From: JADJPF01 sp964492845
Lineage (GTDB): Bacteria > Acidobacteriota > Blastocatellia > Chloracidobacteriales > JADJPF01
Length of the DNA stretch: 64,000 bases
NCBI GenBank assembly: GCA_964492845.1
Contig: CAZBMZ010000027.1
Coordinates: 20,931 to 84,930, forward strand
Reading direction: 5' to 3'
Shown: one piece after another, positions 46,482 to 55,617 of the stretch
How positions within the stretch are numbered: position 1 is the first letter of the stretch
Layout: every line of letters begins with the position of its first letter
The notes under the pieces: model-generated
What the model was told of the DNA's origin: nothing
Seen by the model: only the letters and a program-made list of their open reading frames with translations
Database searches by the model: none
Translations under genes and position numbers: made by a program

Positions 46482-46864
46482 AATTATTAGTTTTCTTTAA
46501 GTTAATTAAAATAGAAGCTATTTTAAGGTTGTTTATTTATAGCACAAATTTAGCTTATTTGGCTATCTACCAACTAAACAAAGCTAGTTAACTTTTTACA
46601 AGACACGCGCTAGTTAACAAAAAGTTCCCATTGAAATTTTAATAATGGGTAAACAGTTTATAAATCAAGATAATTTATTTTAGGATCAAGAAATTAAGAA
46701 AACTAACAAGATCATTATGTTAAGTAGATACTTAAATAACTTGTAACAAATAGTTTAAGTTTTTATATAGGAGCTTATTTTCTTTGCCACTTCTTTTTAA
46801 GAAAAATTCCACTATAATAGCTACAGTTTTTGTTTATATTAATAATTATATTAGGGATAATACT
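46482..46864. promoter_or_regulatory. Divergent promoter region of the secretion operon and the EEP-family gene
   Basis: About 380 bases without a convincing gene. Two exact copies of GCTAGTTAAC occur at 46583-46592 and 46609-46618 (26 apart), and an inverted CCCATT/AATGGG pair occurs near 46628-46649. These could be regulator sites. An upstream TTG at 46784 could extend the downstream reading frame but is not the preferred start. Confidence 0.5.
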
Positions 46865-47659
46865 ATGGTTAAAGTAATGACTTTTAATATTCGTTATAGT
46901 ACTGCGGATGATGGGATGAATAGTTGGTACAATCGTAAACACTTAGTAATAGATAGAATTAGGAGTTTTGATCCTGACTTGCTTGGACTTCAAGAATGTC
47001 GTGATGATGAACAAGCAGGGTATATAAAGGAAAAATTACCGGATTATGAATTTATTGGAGTACGTCGGGGTAATGATGATAGTAATGATAGCCTAGAAAT
47101 GTCCCCACTACTTTTTAAGAAATCAGTTTTTACAGCTATTGCTAAGAATTTTTTCTGGTTAAGTGATACTCCTCATATCCCTGCTAGTGTTTATCAAGGA
47201 AGTGCTTTTCCTAGACCTGTTACTTGGGTTGCACTACAAGCTAATGACAACAAAAAAAAGGTAGTTACATTTTTTAATACTCATTTTGATTATCAAAGTT
47301 TTGCTGTACAAATCAAATCGGCTGAACTACTTCGTACAAGGGTTGAGGCTCTTGGGCCGTCAATGCCTGCAATCATAACAGGAGATTTTAATGCTAATCG
47401 GGGTAGTGAACCTTTTCGTAAGTTAGTAGATTTAGATAGTATTAATCCTTTAGTAGAAGCTTACTGGCAATTACATCCACATGATAGAGAAGGGACTTTT
47501 CATGAGTATGGTAGTTTATCAATGCCAACATCAATAGATTGGGTATTATTTTCTTCAAAACATTTTTTCCCTCGTCTAGCAAAAATAGATACAACTAGCC
47601 AAGGTTATATTTATCCTTCAGACCATTACCCAATTTGTGTTGAGCTTGATTGGAGATAA
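46865..47659 (+). CDS. Endonuclease/exonuclease/phosphatase family protein
   Basis: About 264 residues from the preferred ATG at 46865 (AGGGA site 7 bases upstream), which yields MVKVMTFNIRY as in homologues. A TTG at 46784 would add 27 residues that do not look conserved. Motifs in order are TFNIRY, LGLQECRDDE (catalytic Glu), NTHFDYQS, ITGDFNA and PSDHYPI, all expected of the DNase I/sphingomyelinase-like metal-dependent phosphodiesterase fold. The substrate could be nucleic acid, phospholipid or inositol phosphate. No signal peptide from this start. Confidence 0.85.
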   Translation: MVKVMTFNIRYSTADDGMNSWYNRKHLVIDRIRSFDPDLLGLQECRDDEQAGYIKEKLPDYEFIGVRRGNDDSNDSLEMSPLLFKKSVFTAIAKNFFWLSDTPHIPASVYQGSAFPRPVTWVALQANDNKKKVVTFFNTHFDYQSFAVQIKSAELLRTRVEALGPSMPAIITGDFNANRGSEPFRKLVDLDSINPLVEAYWQLHPHDREGTFHEYGSLSMPTSIDWVLFSSKHFFPRLAKIDTTSQGYIYPSDHYPICVELDWR

Positions 47660-47696
47660 TTTAGAAATAATAGAAGTAATAGATTTATTTGAGAGA

Positions 47697-47740
47697 TTTT
47701 AGCGGGATTTTTAAAGACTTTTTTATAAATCCTGCTAAAA
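47697..47740 (+). terminator. Probable terminator after the EEP-family gene
   Basis: TTTTAGCGGGATTT (47697-47710) pairs with AAATCCTGCTAAAA (47727-47740) with one G-U, around a 16-base loop. The T-run after it is weak, so termination strength is uncertain. Confidence 0.55.
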
Positions 47741-47790
47741 TTCCTTAGAGTTTTCCAAAAAATTTTGTTTCACTAGGAGTAAAGGGAACT

Positions 47791-48744
47791 TTGAAGAAAT
47801 TAGTGTTGCCAGAAAAGGGTTTAGATGTGCTACTTGGCCCTTATGATGAAAATATTAAGTATATAGAGGCACTTTTAGATGTAACTATAAATATACGTGG
47901 TAATGAGATTGCCTTAGATGGTAGTGCTAAAGATATAGCTACGGTAGAAAATATTTTGTCTGATTTTGCTGCGTTAGTTAAAGAAGGACATATGCCTACA
48001 GTAGCAGAATTAAAAGTTGCATTTAAGCAAATTGCTGAAGATAGAGCTTTTTCTTTAAGGGATTACTTTTCTAAAAGCCTCTATTTTAACCCTACTGGGA
48101 AAAAAATGGTTAGTGCTAGATCTGTTACTCAACGAAAATATATAGAAGCAATTCAACAACATGATATTGTGTTTGGTATTGGGCCTGCGGGAACCGGTAA
48201 AACTTATTTAGCTGTAGCAATGGCAACACAAGCCCTTTGGTCTAAACAAGTTAATCGTATAGTTCTAACTAGGCCAGCCGTAGAAGCAGGTGAAAAACTA
48301 GGATTTTTACCAGGAGATCTTCAAGATAAGGTTGACCCATACTTGCGACCTCTTTATGATGCTTTGTTTGATTTAGCTGATTATGAAAAAGTTACTAAAT
48401 TATTAGAAAAACGAGTCATAGAAGTTGCTCCACTTGCCTTTATGCGTGGTCGTACTTTGTCAGACTCTTTTATCATTTTGGATGAAGCTCAAAATACTAC
48501 TTCTGAACAAATGAAAATGCTTCTAACTAGAATTGGTTATGGTTCAAAAGCTGTTATTACAGGGGATATTACTCAAATTGATTTACCTACGGGTAAACGC
48601 TCTGGTCTAGTAGAAGCACAAACTGTTTTAAGTGATGTGGAAGGTATTTCTATGATTCACTTTACAGAAAAAGATGTAGTAAGACATAAGCTAGTACAAC
48701 TAATTATTAAAGCTTATGATGAACATACTAAAGTACGACTGTAA
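47791..48744 (+). CDS. phoH: PhoH family ATPase
   Basis: A 317-residue protein starting at a TTG with an upstream AGGAG site. The N-terminal KH-like segment (about 1-90) precedes a P-loop domain with GPAGTGKTYLAVA, DEAQNTT (Walker B) and ITGDITQIDLP. It is an ATP-binding, probably RNA-linked protein that is commonly next to ybeY, as here (2-base gap). It is the first gene of the RNA/translation operon. Confidence 0.93.
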   Translation: MKKLVLPEKGLDVLLGPYDENIKYIEALLDVTINIRGNEIALDGSAKDIATVENILSDFAALVKEGHMPTVAELKVAFKQIAEDRAFSLRDYFSKSLYFNPTGKKMVSARSVTQRKYIEAIQQHDIVFGIGPAGTGKTYLAVAMATQALWSKQVNRIVLTRPAVEAGEKLGFLPGDLQDKVDPYLRPLYDALFDLADYEKVTKLLEKRVIEVAPLAFMRGRTLSDSFIILDEAQNTTSEQMKMLLTRIGYGSKAVITGDITQIDLPTGKRSGLVEAQTVLSDVEGISMIHFTEKDVVRHKLVQLIIKAYDEHTKVRL

Positions 48745-48746
48745 TT

Positions 48747-49253
48747 ATGCTAGTAGAAATCATTAATCGTCAAAGAAGCCAAAAAATTGCAAAAAAAGAA
48801 TGGAAAGAATTTGCCATTGGTGTACTTAAGGAACTTAACTTAAAAAATATAGAAGTTAGTATTGTTTTTGTAAGTGATCAAAAAATCAGAGAACTAAACC
48901 AAGAGTTTAGATCTATTGATAAGCCTACAGATGTTTTATCATTTAGTTACCAAGATGTTACAAATACAGAAGATAACAAACTGCTAAAAGAAAACTTCTA
49001 CGAAAACTTAGTTAATTCTACAAGCAATTATTTGGGTGATGTGGTAATCTCTACACACACGGCTGTTATTTATGCTCAAAAATTAGGCTTGACATTTGAT
49101 CAAGAAGTTAAGACACTGATATTACACGGGTTGCTTCATTTATGTGGCTATGACCATGAGACTGATAACGGAGAAATGGACGAGCTAGAACAAAAATTAC
49201 GTAAGCAACTATTGGGTTTTGAGTTTCTACCCAATATATCAGTAATTTCTTAA
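48747..49253 (+). CDS. ybeY: Endoribonuclease YbeY (rRNA maturation factor)
   Basis: A 168-residue protein with the zinc-binding HGLLHLCGYDH motif near residue 130, diagnostic of YbeY, and the upstream RSIDKPTDVLSFSY motif. It takes part in 16S rRNA 3' end maturation and ribosome quality control. It is slightly longer than E. coli YbeY through an insertion at about 75-95. It lies tightly between phoH and the CBS-domain gene. Confidence 0.95.
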   Translation: MLVEIINRQRSQKIAKKEWKEFAIGVLKELNLKNIEVSIVFVSDQKIRELNQEFRSIDKPTDVLSFSYQDVTNTEDNKLLKENFYENLVNSTSNYLGDVVISTHTAVIYAQKLGLTFDQEVKTLILHGLLHLCGYDHETDNGEMDELEQKLRKQLLGFEFLPNISVIS

Positions 49254-49271
49254 CTAATAAGTTTTTATAAA

Positions 49272-50582
49272 ATGGAATATGAAATAGTGGCGACCAGCAT
49301 TCTAATTGTGATGCTGGTCTTTATTGCTACCTTTGCAAGTGCTTTAGGTTTATTAAGTGATGTAGCATTACGTTCATTAACTGCTGAAAGTAAAGGGCGA
49401 AAACGTTCAAGGTTTTTACGCTACCTATTAGATCATCATCAGTTACTGGAAATGACTACACTCTCTGGATTACAGTTTGCTGCTGTAAGCATCGCTTTGT
49501 TTTTAGTTTCTATAGGAATTAAGCTAGGTTTAACCAAACTTGAAGCTTTAAGTTCTTCTTTTATTGTCTCCTTATTAATAGGCGGGTTTTTTGGTCAATT
49601 TCTACCAAGATTATTTAGCCAAAATAATCCTGCTAACGTTTTGCTACTACTCCTACCTTATTTTGAAATCTACTACCGAGTTTTTTCTATTCCAGCACAA
49701 ATAGTTTATTGGTTACTAAAACGCTTTCGCAAAACAGATGAAAGTAGCTTGACTCCTGAACAAGTAGAAGAAGTTTCTGGAGAGAATATAAAAGCTTTGC
49801 TAGATGTTGGTACAGAAGAAGGAATAATTGAAGAAGCTGAAAGCAAGCTAATTCATTCAGTAATAGAATTTACTGATACTACCGTAGAAGAAGTTATGGT
49901 GCCTCGCCCAGATATGATTGTAATGGACGCTAATGCTACAGTAAGAGAAATGCAGGAATTGATGGTTGAGAAAAAATATTCCCGCATTCCAGTTTATCGT
50001 GAGTCTGTAGATCATATTGAAGGCATAGTTTATATGTATGATGTTTTGGCTGCTTGTCAGTCAGGAAAAACAGAAATGGATGTAGGCTCGCTAGCTCGCA
50101 CTGCTTATTTTGTCCCAGAAACTAAATTAGTTGCTGAACTTCTAGCAGATATGCAGCGGGCTAAACGTCAAATTGCGTTAGTAATTGATGAATATGGTGT
50201 TACTGCTGGGTTAGTTACTATCAAAGATTTGCTAGAAGAAATTGTTGGAGAAATTGGTAATGAAGATACCGACAAAGAAAGTAAAGAAGACCCAGAAATT
50301 GTTGAAACTGATAAAGGAATTTACTTAGTCAAAGGTAGTACAGAAATTAGGAAGGTAGAACTACTTTTTGATAAAGAGTTGGAGTCAGATGATTTTTCTA
50401 CTCTAGCGGGCTTTATTATAAAAAATGCTGGGCGAGTTCCTATGGTAGGGGATACTTTAAGCTATCATGGTGTTAAAGCTGAAATAATGGAAGCTGATAG
50501 TGGTCGTATTGGTCGAGTAAAGCTTTGTCTTGAAGATATAAATAATGGAAATAATAATGGAAATGGAAATGGAAAATATTGA
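49272..50582 (+). CDS. CorC/HlyC-type CBS-domain membrane protein
   Basis: A 436-residue protein. The first 150 residues contain about three hydrophobic segments in the position of the DUF21/CNNM membrane domain. Next comes a CBS pair (about 205-330: VEEVMVPRPDM, YSRIPVYRES, ALVIDEYGVTAGLVTI) and a C-terminal CorC_HlyC domain. The family is associated with magnesium/cobalt efflux. The C-terminal end is Asn/Gly-rich (NNGNNNGNGNG) and overlaps the start of era. Confidence 0.87.
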   Translation: MEYEIVATSILIVMLVFIATFASALGLLSDVALRSLTAESKGRKRSRFLRYLLDHHQLLEMTTLSGLQFAAVSIALFLVSIGIKLGLTKLEALSSSFIVSLLIGGFFGQFLPRLFSQNNPANVLLLLLPYFEIYYRVFSIPAQIVYWLLKRFRKTDESSLTPEQVEEVSGENIKALLDVGTEEGIIEEAESKLIHSVIEFTDTTVEEVMVPRPDMIVMDANATVREMQELMVEKKYSRIPVYRESVDHIEGIVYMYDVLAACQSGKTEMDVGSLARTAYFVPETKLVAELLADMQRAKRQIALVIDEYGVTAGLVTIKDLLEEIVGEIGNEDTDKESKEDPEIVETDKGIYLVKGSTEIRKVELLFDKELESDDFSTLAGFIIKNAGRVPMVGDTLSYHGVKAEIMEADSGRIGRVKLCLEDINNGNNNGNGNGKY

Positions 50583-51516
50583 AAATAACTCTGTCTCTGA
50601 TACAGCAGAGGAAACTATTCACTCAGGAATAGTTGCATTTATTGGTCGTCCTAATTCTGGCAAATCTACTTTATTAAATAAACTAGTAGGCGAAAAAATT
50701 GCAGCCGTGTCTGATAAGCCACAAACTACACGGACTCAAATTAAAGGCATCTTAAATCTACCTAAAGGACAAATTGTTTTTGTTGATACTCCGGGGGTAC
50801 ATAAACCTGGATATAAACTTAATCGTCGTATGATGCAGGCTGTAGCCGAGGCTTTACAATCTGTTGATATACTTATACTTATGCGAGATGCTTCAATAAA
50901 AATGGGTCAAGGTGAACGGTATGTTTTAGATTTAATAAAAGAATCTGCACGACCTACGTTTTTACTCTTAAATAAAGTTGATTTAGTAAAAGATAAAACA
51001 GCACTATTTCCAATAATTGATTTTTATCGTCAAGAGTATGAGTTTCAAGAAATTATCCCACTTTCTGCCCGGACAGGAAAAAACACTAATATTTTAGTTG
51101 ATAAATTACTAGAACATTTGCCTGTTAGCCCTAGATTATTTGAGGAAGATACCTTGACTGACCGTAGTATGCGTTCAATTGCTGCTGAAATGGTAAGAGA
51201 AAAAGTACTTAGATTTACTGGTGAAGAACTACCATTTGTTACAGCAGTAGTAACAGAATATTGGCAAGAAAATGCAAAAGAGGCAAATATAAATTGTGCC
51301 ATTTATGTTGAGAGAGATTCACAAAAGGCAATTATTATTGGTCGTGCAGGACAGAAAATAAAACAAATTGGTAGTGCTGCTAGAAAAGACATTGAGAATT
51401 TACTAGGAAAGAAAATTTTTCTTTCTCTGTTTGTTAAGGTAAAAGAAAATTGGCGCAATGATGAAAGGGTTTTAGATGAATTAGGGTTAGAAGGAGTAAG
51501 CCATGAGTCAAGTTAA
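50545..51516 (+). CDS. era: GTPase Era
   Basis: Up to 323 residues. GTPase motifs are G1 GRPNSGKS, switch/G2 TTRTQIKG, G3 DTPG and G4 NKVD, and a C-terminal KH domain ends VKVKENWRNDE. Era binds the 16S rRNA 3' end during 30S assembly. The start is ambiguous: ATGs at 50545, 50557, 50563 and 50569 are in frame inside the Asn/Gly-rich end of the previous gene. The last would give MENIENNSVS and a 14-base overlap. The downstream end overlaps prmA by 14 bases. Confidence 0.93.
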   Translation: MEIIMEMEMENIENNSVSDTAEETIHSGIVAFIGRPNSGKSTLLNKLVGEKIAAVSDKPQTTRTQIKGILNLPKGQIVFVDTPGVHKPGYKLNRRMMQAVAEALQSVDILILMRDASIKMGQGERYVLDLIKESARPTFLLLNKVDLVKDKTALFPIIDFYRQEYEFQEIIPLSARTGKNTNILVDKLLEHLPVSPRLFEEDTLTDRSMRSIAAEMVREKVLRFTGEELPFVTAVVTEYWQENAKEANINCAIYVERDSQKAIIIGRAGQKIKQIGSAARKDIENLLGKKIFLSLFVKVKENWRNDERVLDELGLEGVSHESS

Positions 51517-52393
51517 AGCAGCTACCCTTTGGTTTGTCTTAGAGTTAAGTATTAGCCCAGAATTAGAAGAAATTGTAACTGCTATTTTATGGGAAGAAGG
51601 AACTTCTGGTATAACTCTTAGCAAAGAAACACCAACCTCTATTACCTTACAAGCTTATTTTAACCAAGAGATAGATGTTTTATATTGGCAAGACTTATTG
51701 CAAGAGATGTTTATCAATCTAGGCTACTCCTCACAAGACTTAAAGGAAATAAAACAATCAGAAGTGCCAAATGAAGATTGGCTAAAGAAGTGGAAAGAAA
51801 ATTATCGTCCGGTTAATGTTGGAGAGAAATTTTTGATTACACCTTCTTGGCTAAGATCAGAAGTTACTGATACAGAAAGAATTATTATTGAAATAGATCC
51901 TAAAATGGCTTTTGGCACAGGTACACATGAGACTACTCAACTTTGCTTAAAGGCCATTGAAGATTATTGGCAAGGTGGCTCTTGTTTAGATGTTGGCTGT
52001 GGCACAGGAATTTTAGCAATGGCCGCAGCAAAGCTTTACCCTGATGCTAGAGTTGTAGCTTGTGATAATGATCCTGAAGCAATAATAGTTGCTGAGGAAA
52101 ACTTAGATATTAACAAGGTAGCAAATCTAAAACTTTCTGTTGGGTCAGCTAGTGATTATCGCGCTGAAAAATTTTCTCTAGTTGTTGCTAATCTTACAGC
52201 AGATGTTATTGCTAGCATTATTAATGATTTAACTGCTTGTTTAGCCGAAAAAGGCCGATTGATTTTATCAGGAATTTTAGCTGATCAAAAAGAACAAGTT
52301 TCAAGTGTTTTAAGCTCTTATAACCAAAAAATAATCACAATCCTTTCAGCAGGTGAATGGATAGCAATTATTAGCTCTCATCAAATAGATTAA
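51503..52393 (+). CDS. prmA: Ribosomal protein L11 methyltransferase
   Basis: A 296-residue protein with the PrmA layout: an N-terminal ferredoxin-like domain (about 1-95), the linker KKWKENYRPV, then a SAM-binding domain with MAFGTGTHETTQLCL, DVGCGTGILAMAA and VVANLTADVI (the NLxA substrate motif). It trimethylates ribosomal protein L11. A GGAG site lies before its ATG inside era. Confidence 0.93.
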   Translation: MSQVKAATLWFVLELSISPELEEIVTAILWEEGTSGITLSKETPTSITLQAYFNQEIDVLYWQDLLQEMFINLGYSSQDLKEIKQSEVPNEDWLKKWKENYRPVNVGEKFLITPSWLRSEVTDTERIIIEIDPKMAFGTGTHETTQLCLKAIEDYWQGGSCLDVGCGTGILAMAAAKLYPDARVVACDNDPEAIIVAEENLDINKVANLKLSVGSASDYRAEKFSLVVANLTADVIASIINDLTACLAEKGRLILSGILADQKEQVSSVLSSYNQKIITILSAGEWIAIISSHQID

Positions 52394-52397
52394 TTTA

Positions 52398-53132
52398 ATG
52401 CCTGGCCATAGATTTTTTTCACCACCAGAAAATTTTACTAGTAGTAATGCTGTAATATCTGGGGACGAGGCTCATCATTTACGAAAAGTTTTACGCCTAA
52501 ATCTAGGTGATAACGTGTTTATTTTTAATGGTTTAGGTGATGAATGGTTAGCTGTAATTGATGAGTTTGCTGGTCAAAGTGTTAAGCTAAGTTTAGAAGA
52601 GAAATTTATTGATAATGTTGAATCTGCTTTAGAAATTACTTTAATTCAAGGCTTGATCAAAGGTGATAAGTTTGATTGGGTAATTCAAAAGGCGGTTGAA
52701 CTTGGTGTTAGCAAAATACAACCTCTAATAACAGAACACACAGACATACAGCCAACAAAAGGGGAAAAACGTTTAGAACGTTGGCAGAGAATCGCTTTAG
52801 AGGCTACAAAACAATCCAAACGACGAAAATTAACAGAAATTCTTTCTCCAATTAAATGGTCAGAACTTGTTAAAAATCTTTCTATACCAACAATAGTTTT
52901 TGCTGAAATCAACGCAAAACCATTTAATCAGGTTGTTAAAGACTTAAAACTAGAAAATAACGCTATTAATTTAATAGTAGGTTCTGAAGGTGGTTGGACG
53001 GCTAAAGAACTTAAAGAAGCATCCTTGGCTAATTTCTACTTGGCTAACTTAGGTAAACGCATCTTACGTGCAGAAACAGCAGCAGTTACAGCAGTTGTTT
53101 TACTTCAACATTTATTTGGGGATTTGAACTAA
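52398..53132 (+). CDS. rsmE: 16S rRNA (uracil-1498-N3)-methyltransferase
   Basis: A 244-residue SPOUT methyltransferase with an N-terminal PUA-like part (SGDEAHHLRKVLRLNLGD) and the trefoil-knot SAM site GSEGGWTAKEL, then LGKRILRAETA. It methylates U1498 of 16S rRNA. It is the last gene of the plus-strand operon, 4 bases after prmA, and converges with the small membrane protein gene. Confidence 0.95.
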   Translation: MPGHRFFSPPENFTSSNAVISGDEAHHLRKVLRLNLGDNVFIFNGLGDEWLAVIDEFAGQSVKLSLEEKFIDNVESALEITLIQGLIKGDKFDWVIQKAVELGVSKIQPLITEHTDIQPTKGEKRLERWQRIALEATKQSKRRKLTEILSPIKWSELVKNLSIPTIVFAEINAKPFNQVVKDLKLENNAINLIVGSEGGWTAKELKEASLANFYLANLGKRILRAETAAVTAVVLLQHLFGDLN

Positions 53133-53138
53133 CTAAGT

Positions 53139-53312
53139 TTAATATCCTAAGAAATAAATTATCCAAGCTAATGCTAAACCAACTCCCATAAATGAGCCAA
53201 ATACTTTTAATCCATAGGAAAAACGCTCTTTACCTGTATTAGTCTCAAAATTGATTCCAGCAAAGACTATTGAAACTAAAAAAGCAAAAGTCATCATCAT
53301 TAATAGGTGCAT
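53139..53312 (-). CDS. 57-residue small membrane protein
   Basis: A 57-residue ORF read on the minus strand: MHLLMMMTFAFLVSIVFAG, a short polar loop with GKERFSYG, then a second hydrophobic segment ending in YFLGY. It has two predicted membrane segments. Its ATG overlaps the stop of the 155-residue protein gene by one base (TAATG), a classic coupled arrangement that supports it as a real gene. I do not recognise a family. Confidence 0.68.
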   Translation of the reverse strand: MHLLMMMTFAFLVSIVFAGINFETNTGKERFSYGLKVFGSFMGVGLALAWIIYFLGY

Positions 53313-53779
53313 TATTTTTTTCTCCCTACAGCAATATCATAGGCATCCATTGCTACTAAATAGTTAAGTAGTCCTGCTGTCCATAAAAATGTATTAGCGT
53401 ATTCATAAGTAGGAACTTCTGCTTGAGGTAGACCAAAGCCTATTGAAATATTTGACACAGAATGTAAAAGATGAAGAACCCAATAAACTAAACCTGTTCC
53501 AGCATTGGCAAAAGTTAGCAAAATAGATAGTTTTTCGGTAGCAAAATTAATATCTAATCCATATAGATGACCCTTCATTACTATACCTAAGATAAACATT
53601 GCATAGATACTAGCAAAAAAAGCTAAACCTCTTTGCCAACGAGTTAAATAAATATGTCCAAGACCTGGAATTAGATAAGCTAGCAGACATGCTATAACTG
53701 TTTGATAAATTGGAAGTGCTGGATAAGAAACAACGTTTTCGTTATCTGGTTTTTTTACGGATTCCATTTGGCTACTCAA
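53312..53779 (-). CDS. TM2-like membrane protein of unknown function
   Basis: A 155-residue protein with about four hydrophobic segments. It contains LAYLIPGLGHIYLTRWQRGLA, similar to the PGxGHxYxGxxxxG pattern of TM2/DUF6677-type small membrane proteins. It precedes and is translationally coupled to the 57-residue membrane protein. The two probably form one membrane complex. Function unknown. Confidence 0.72.
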   Translation of the reverse strand: MSSQMESVKKPDNENVVSYPALPIYQTVIACLLAYLIPGLGHIYLTRWQRGLAFFASIYAMFILGIVMKGHLYGLDINFATEKLSILLTFANAGTGLVYWVLHLLHSVSNISIGFGLPQAEVPTYEYANTFLWTAGLLNYLVAMDAYDIAVGRKK

Positions 53780-53809
53780 AGCGTAACCCCCTTAAATTTT
53801 TTAATTTAC

Positions 53810-53831
53810 AGGCCCAAAGTATTTTGGGCCT
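53810..53831 (-). terminator. Terminator of mtnP
   Basis: An 8-bp inverted repeat AGGCCCAA (53810-53817) with TTGGGCCT (53824-53831) lies 16 bases past the stop of mtnP. T-rich sequence lies on both sides. Confidence 0.72.
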
Positions 53832-53846
53832 TTTAAGATTTTTAAA

Positions 53847-54725
53847 TTAATTTTCACTAGGAAAATACTTACCAATTAATAACTTATATTTTTCCTTAGC
53901 TGCTTCAGGTATTGCTTGAGGTGAAGTTAACACAGCGTGTTTTAATGCTGAAGAACATTTACAAGTTCTTTCTAGTCCAGCAAGTTCTTTAATTGTACCT
54001 CGAATTACTCTTTGAGCATTAATAACATTTTGAGTTAGATATTGAATTACCATATCAACTGTTACTGCGTCATGTCCTTCATGCCAGCAATCATAGTCAG
54101 TTACCAAAGCAATTGTACTATAACAAAGTTCTGCTTCACGTGCTAATTTAGCTTCTTGAAGATTGGTCATTCCAATTATATCCATTCCCCAAGAACGGTA
54201 AACGTTTGATTCTGCACGAGTAGAAAACGCAGGGCCTTCCATACAAATATAAGTACCGCCACGATGAATTTTAATGTCTGTTAAAGGTTTTCCGGCTGAT
54301 TCTATTACATCGCATAATTGATGACATACAGGATCAGCAAAAGTAATATGTGCTACTACGCCTTCACCAAAAAATGTAGAAACTCGTCCACGAGTACGGT
54401 CAAAAAACTGATCTGGGATTACGAGATCTAAAGGTTTAAGTTCCTCTCTAAGTGAGCCTACTGCCGAGGCAGAAATAATTCTTTCTACACCAAGCTTTTT
54501 CATTGCATAAATATTGGCGCGAAAAGGCAGTTCTGAAGGCATTAAACGATGACCGCGACTATGACGAGCTAAAAAAGCTACTCTCACACCTTCTAATGTT
54601 CCAATAATAAAATTATCTGAAGGTGCGCCAAAAGGAGTGTCAACACTAACTTCTTCTATATCTGTTAAACCTTCCATTTGGTAAAGTCCACTGCCACCAA
54701 TTACACCTATTGTTGCTTGTGCCAT
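53847..54725 (-). CDS. mtnP: S-methyl-5'-thioadenosine phosphorylase
   Basis: A 292-residue nucleoside phosphorylase of the MTAP type: GVIGGSGLY, FLARHSRGHRLMPSELPFRAN in pieces, GMTNLQEAKLAREAELCY and VTDYDCWHEGHDAV (substrate Asp). It cleaves methylthioadenosine with phosphate as the first step of methionine salvage. Adenosine/inosine activity cannot be excluded. It is followed by its own terminator. Confidence 0.93.
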   Translation of the reverse strand: MAQATIGVIGGSGLYQMEGLTDIEEVSVDTPFGAPSDNFIIGTLEGVRVAFLARHSRGHRLMPSELPFRANIYAMKKLGVERIISASAVGSLREELKPLDLVIPDQFFDRTRGRVSTFFGEGVVAHITFADPVCHQLCDVIESAGKPLTDIKIHRGGTYICMEGPAFSTRAESNVYRSWGMDIIGMTNLQEAKLAREAELCYSTIALVTDYDCWHEGHDAVTVDMVIQYLTQNVINAQRVIRGTIKELAGLERTCKCSSALKHAVLTSPQAIPEAAKEKYKLLIGKYFPSEN

Positions 54726-54750
54726 AAATTCTTCTCCATAAAAGTTAAAA

Positions 54751-55590
54751 TTAAAAATCTATTGGAATTACTTGATAAGTATTTTTACTTTTTATAATTT
54801 TTCCTGCGGGTATTTTAGCGTCATGTTCAAAAATACAAACCCAGTTTTGGCTAGAAGCCTCTTCTAGTAAACGCTTTTTTTGCTCTATTAATTCCACAGG
54901 ATAAAGATCATACGCCATTATCCAAGCTACTGGCAGATGTGCAGTTGTTGGGATTATATCTGCCAAAAATACTACTGTAGTATTTTGAGAGGTAATTTTT
55001 ACTAATTGTGTATCTAAATTATGTCCAGGAACACAAAAAACAGTAATATTTTTTGTTATTTCTTTAGTACCATCAATAAAATAAAGTTGGTTATTTTCTA
55101 AAAGCACTTCCCAATTTTCAGCTAAATAGCTGGCCCTATCCCGTTCATGCGGATTGCAAGCATGTAAATACTCTTGTTTTTGTACATAGTAACGAGCTTT
55201 AGGAAAAGTTGGCACTATTTGACCTTTAGAATTAAATTTAGTATTTCCACCAGCATGATCAAAATGTAAATGAGTATTAATTACAATAGAAATATCATCA
55301 GGAGTTAGACCTAGTTTAGCTAGGGAAGTTAAAATTGTTGGCGGATGAGAAATTGCATAAATATCCATCTGTTTTTCTGTCCATTTCTCACCAACTCCAG
55401 TATCTACCAAAATATTTTCTTTGTCTGTGCGAATTAGCAAACAATTTAGCCCGATAAGAATTCGGTTTTTCTCATCGGGCCGGGCTACTTTTTCCCAAAT
55501 TGTTTTTGGAACAACAGCAAACATTGCCCCACCATCTAATCGCAAAGTGCCATCAGAAATAATATCTAATTGATAATTTCCAACTTTCAC
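54751..55590 (-). CDS. MBL fold metallo-hydrolase
   Basis: A 279-residue protein with the zinc-binding HLHFDHAGG motif, a downstream His in VPGHNLDTQ, and LADIIPT with the bridging Asp. The fold resembles lactonase-like members (AHL lactonase relatives), but the substrate cannot be told. It lies 25 bases upstream of mtnP on the same strand and may be co-transcribed. It could process a salvage or toxic intermediate. Confidence 0.88.
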   Translation of the reverse strand: MKVGNYQLDIISDGTLRLDGGAMFAVVPKTIWEKVARPDEKNRILIGLNCLLIRTDKENILVDTGVGEKWTEKQMDIYAISHPPTILTSLAKLGLTPDDISIVINTHLHFDHAGGNTKFNSKGQIVPTFPKARYYVQKQEYLHACNPHERDRASYLAENWEVLLENNQLYFIDGTKEITKNITVFCVPGHNLDTQLVKITSQNTTVVFLADIIPTTAHLPVAWIMAYDLYPVELIEQKKRLLEEASSQNWVCIFEHDAKIPAGKIIKSKNTYQVIPIDF

Positions 55591-55617
55591 AAAAAACCCT
55601 CAAAAATCAAGACAAAA

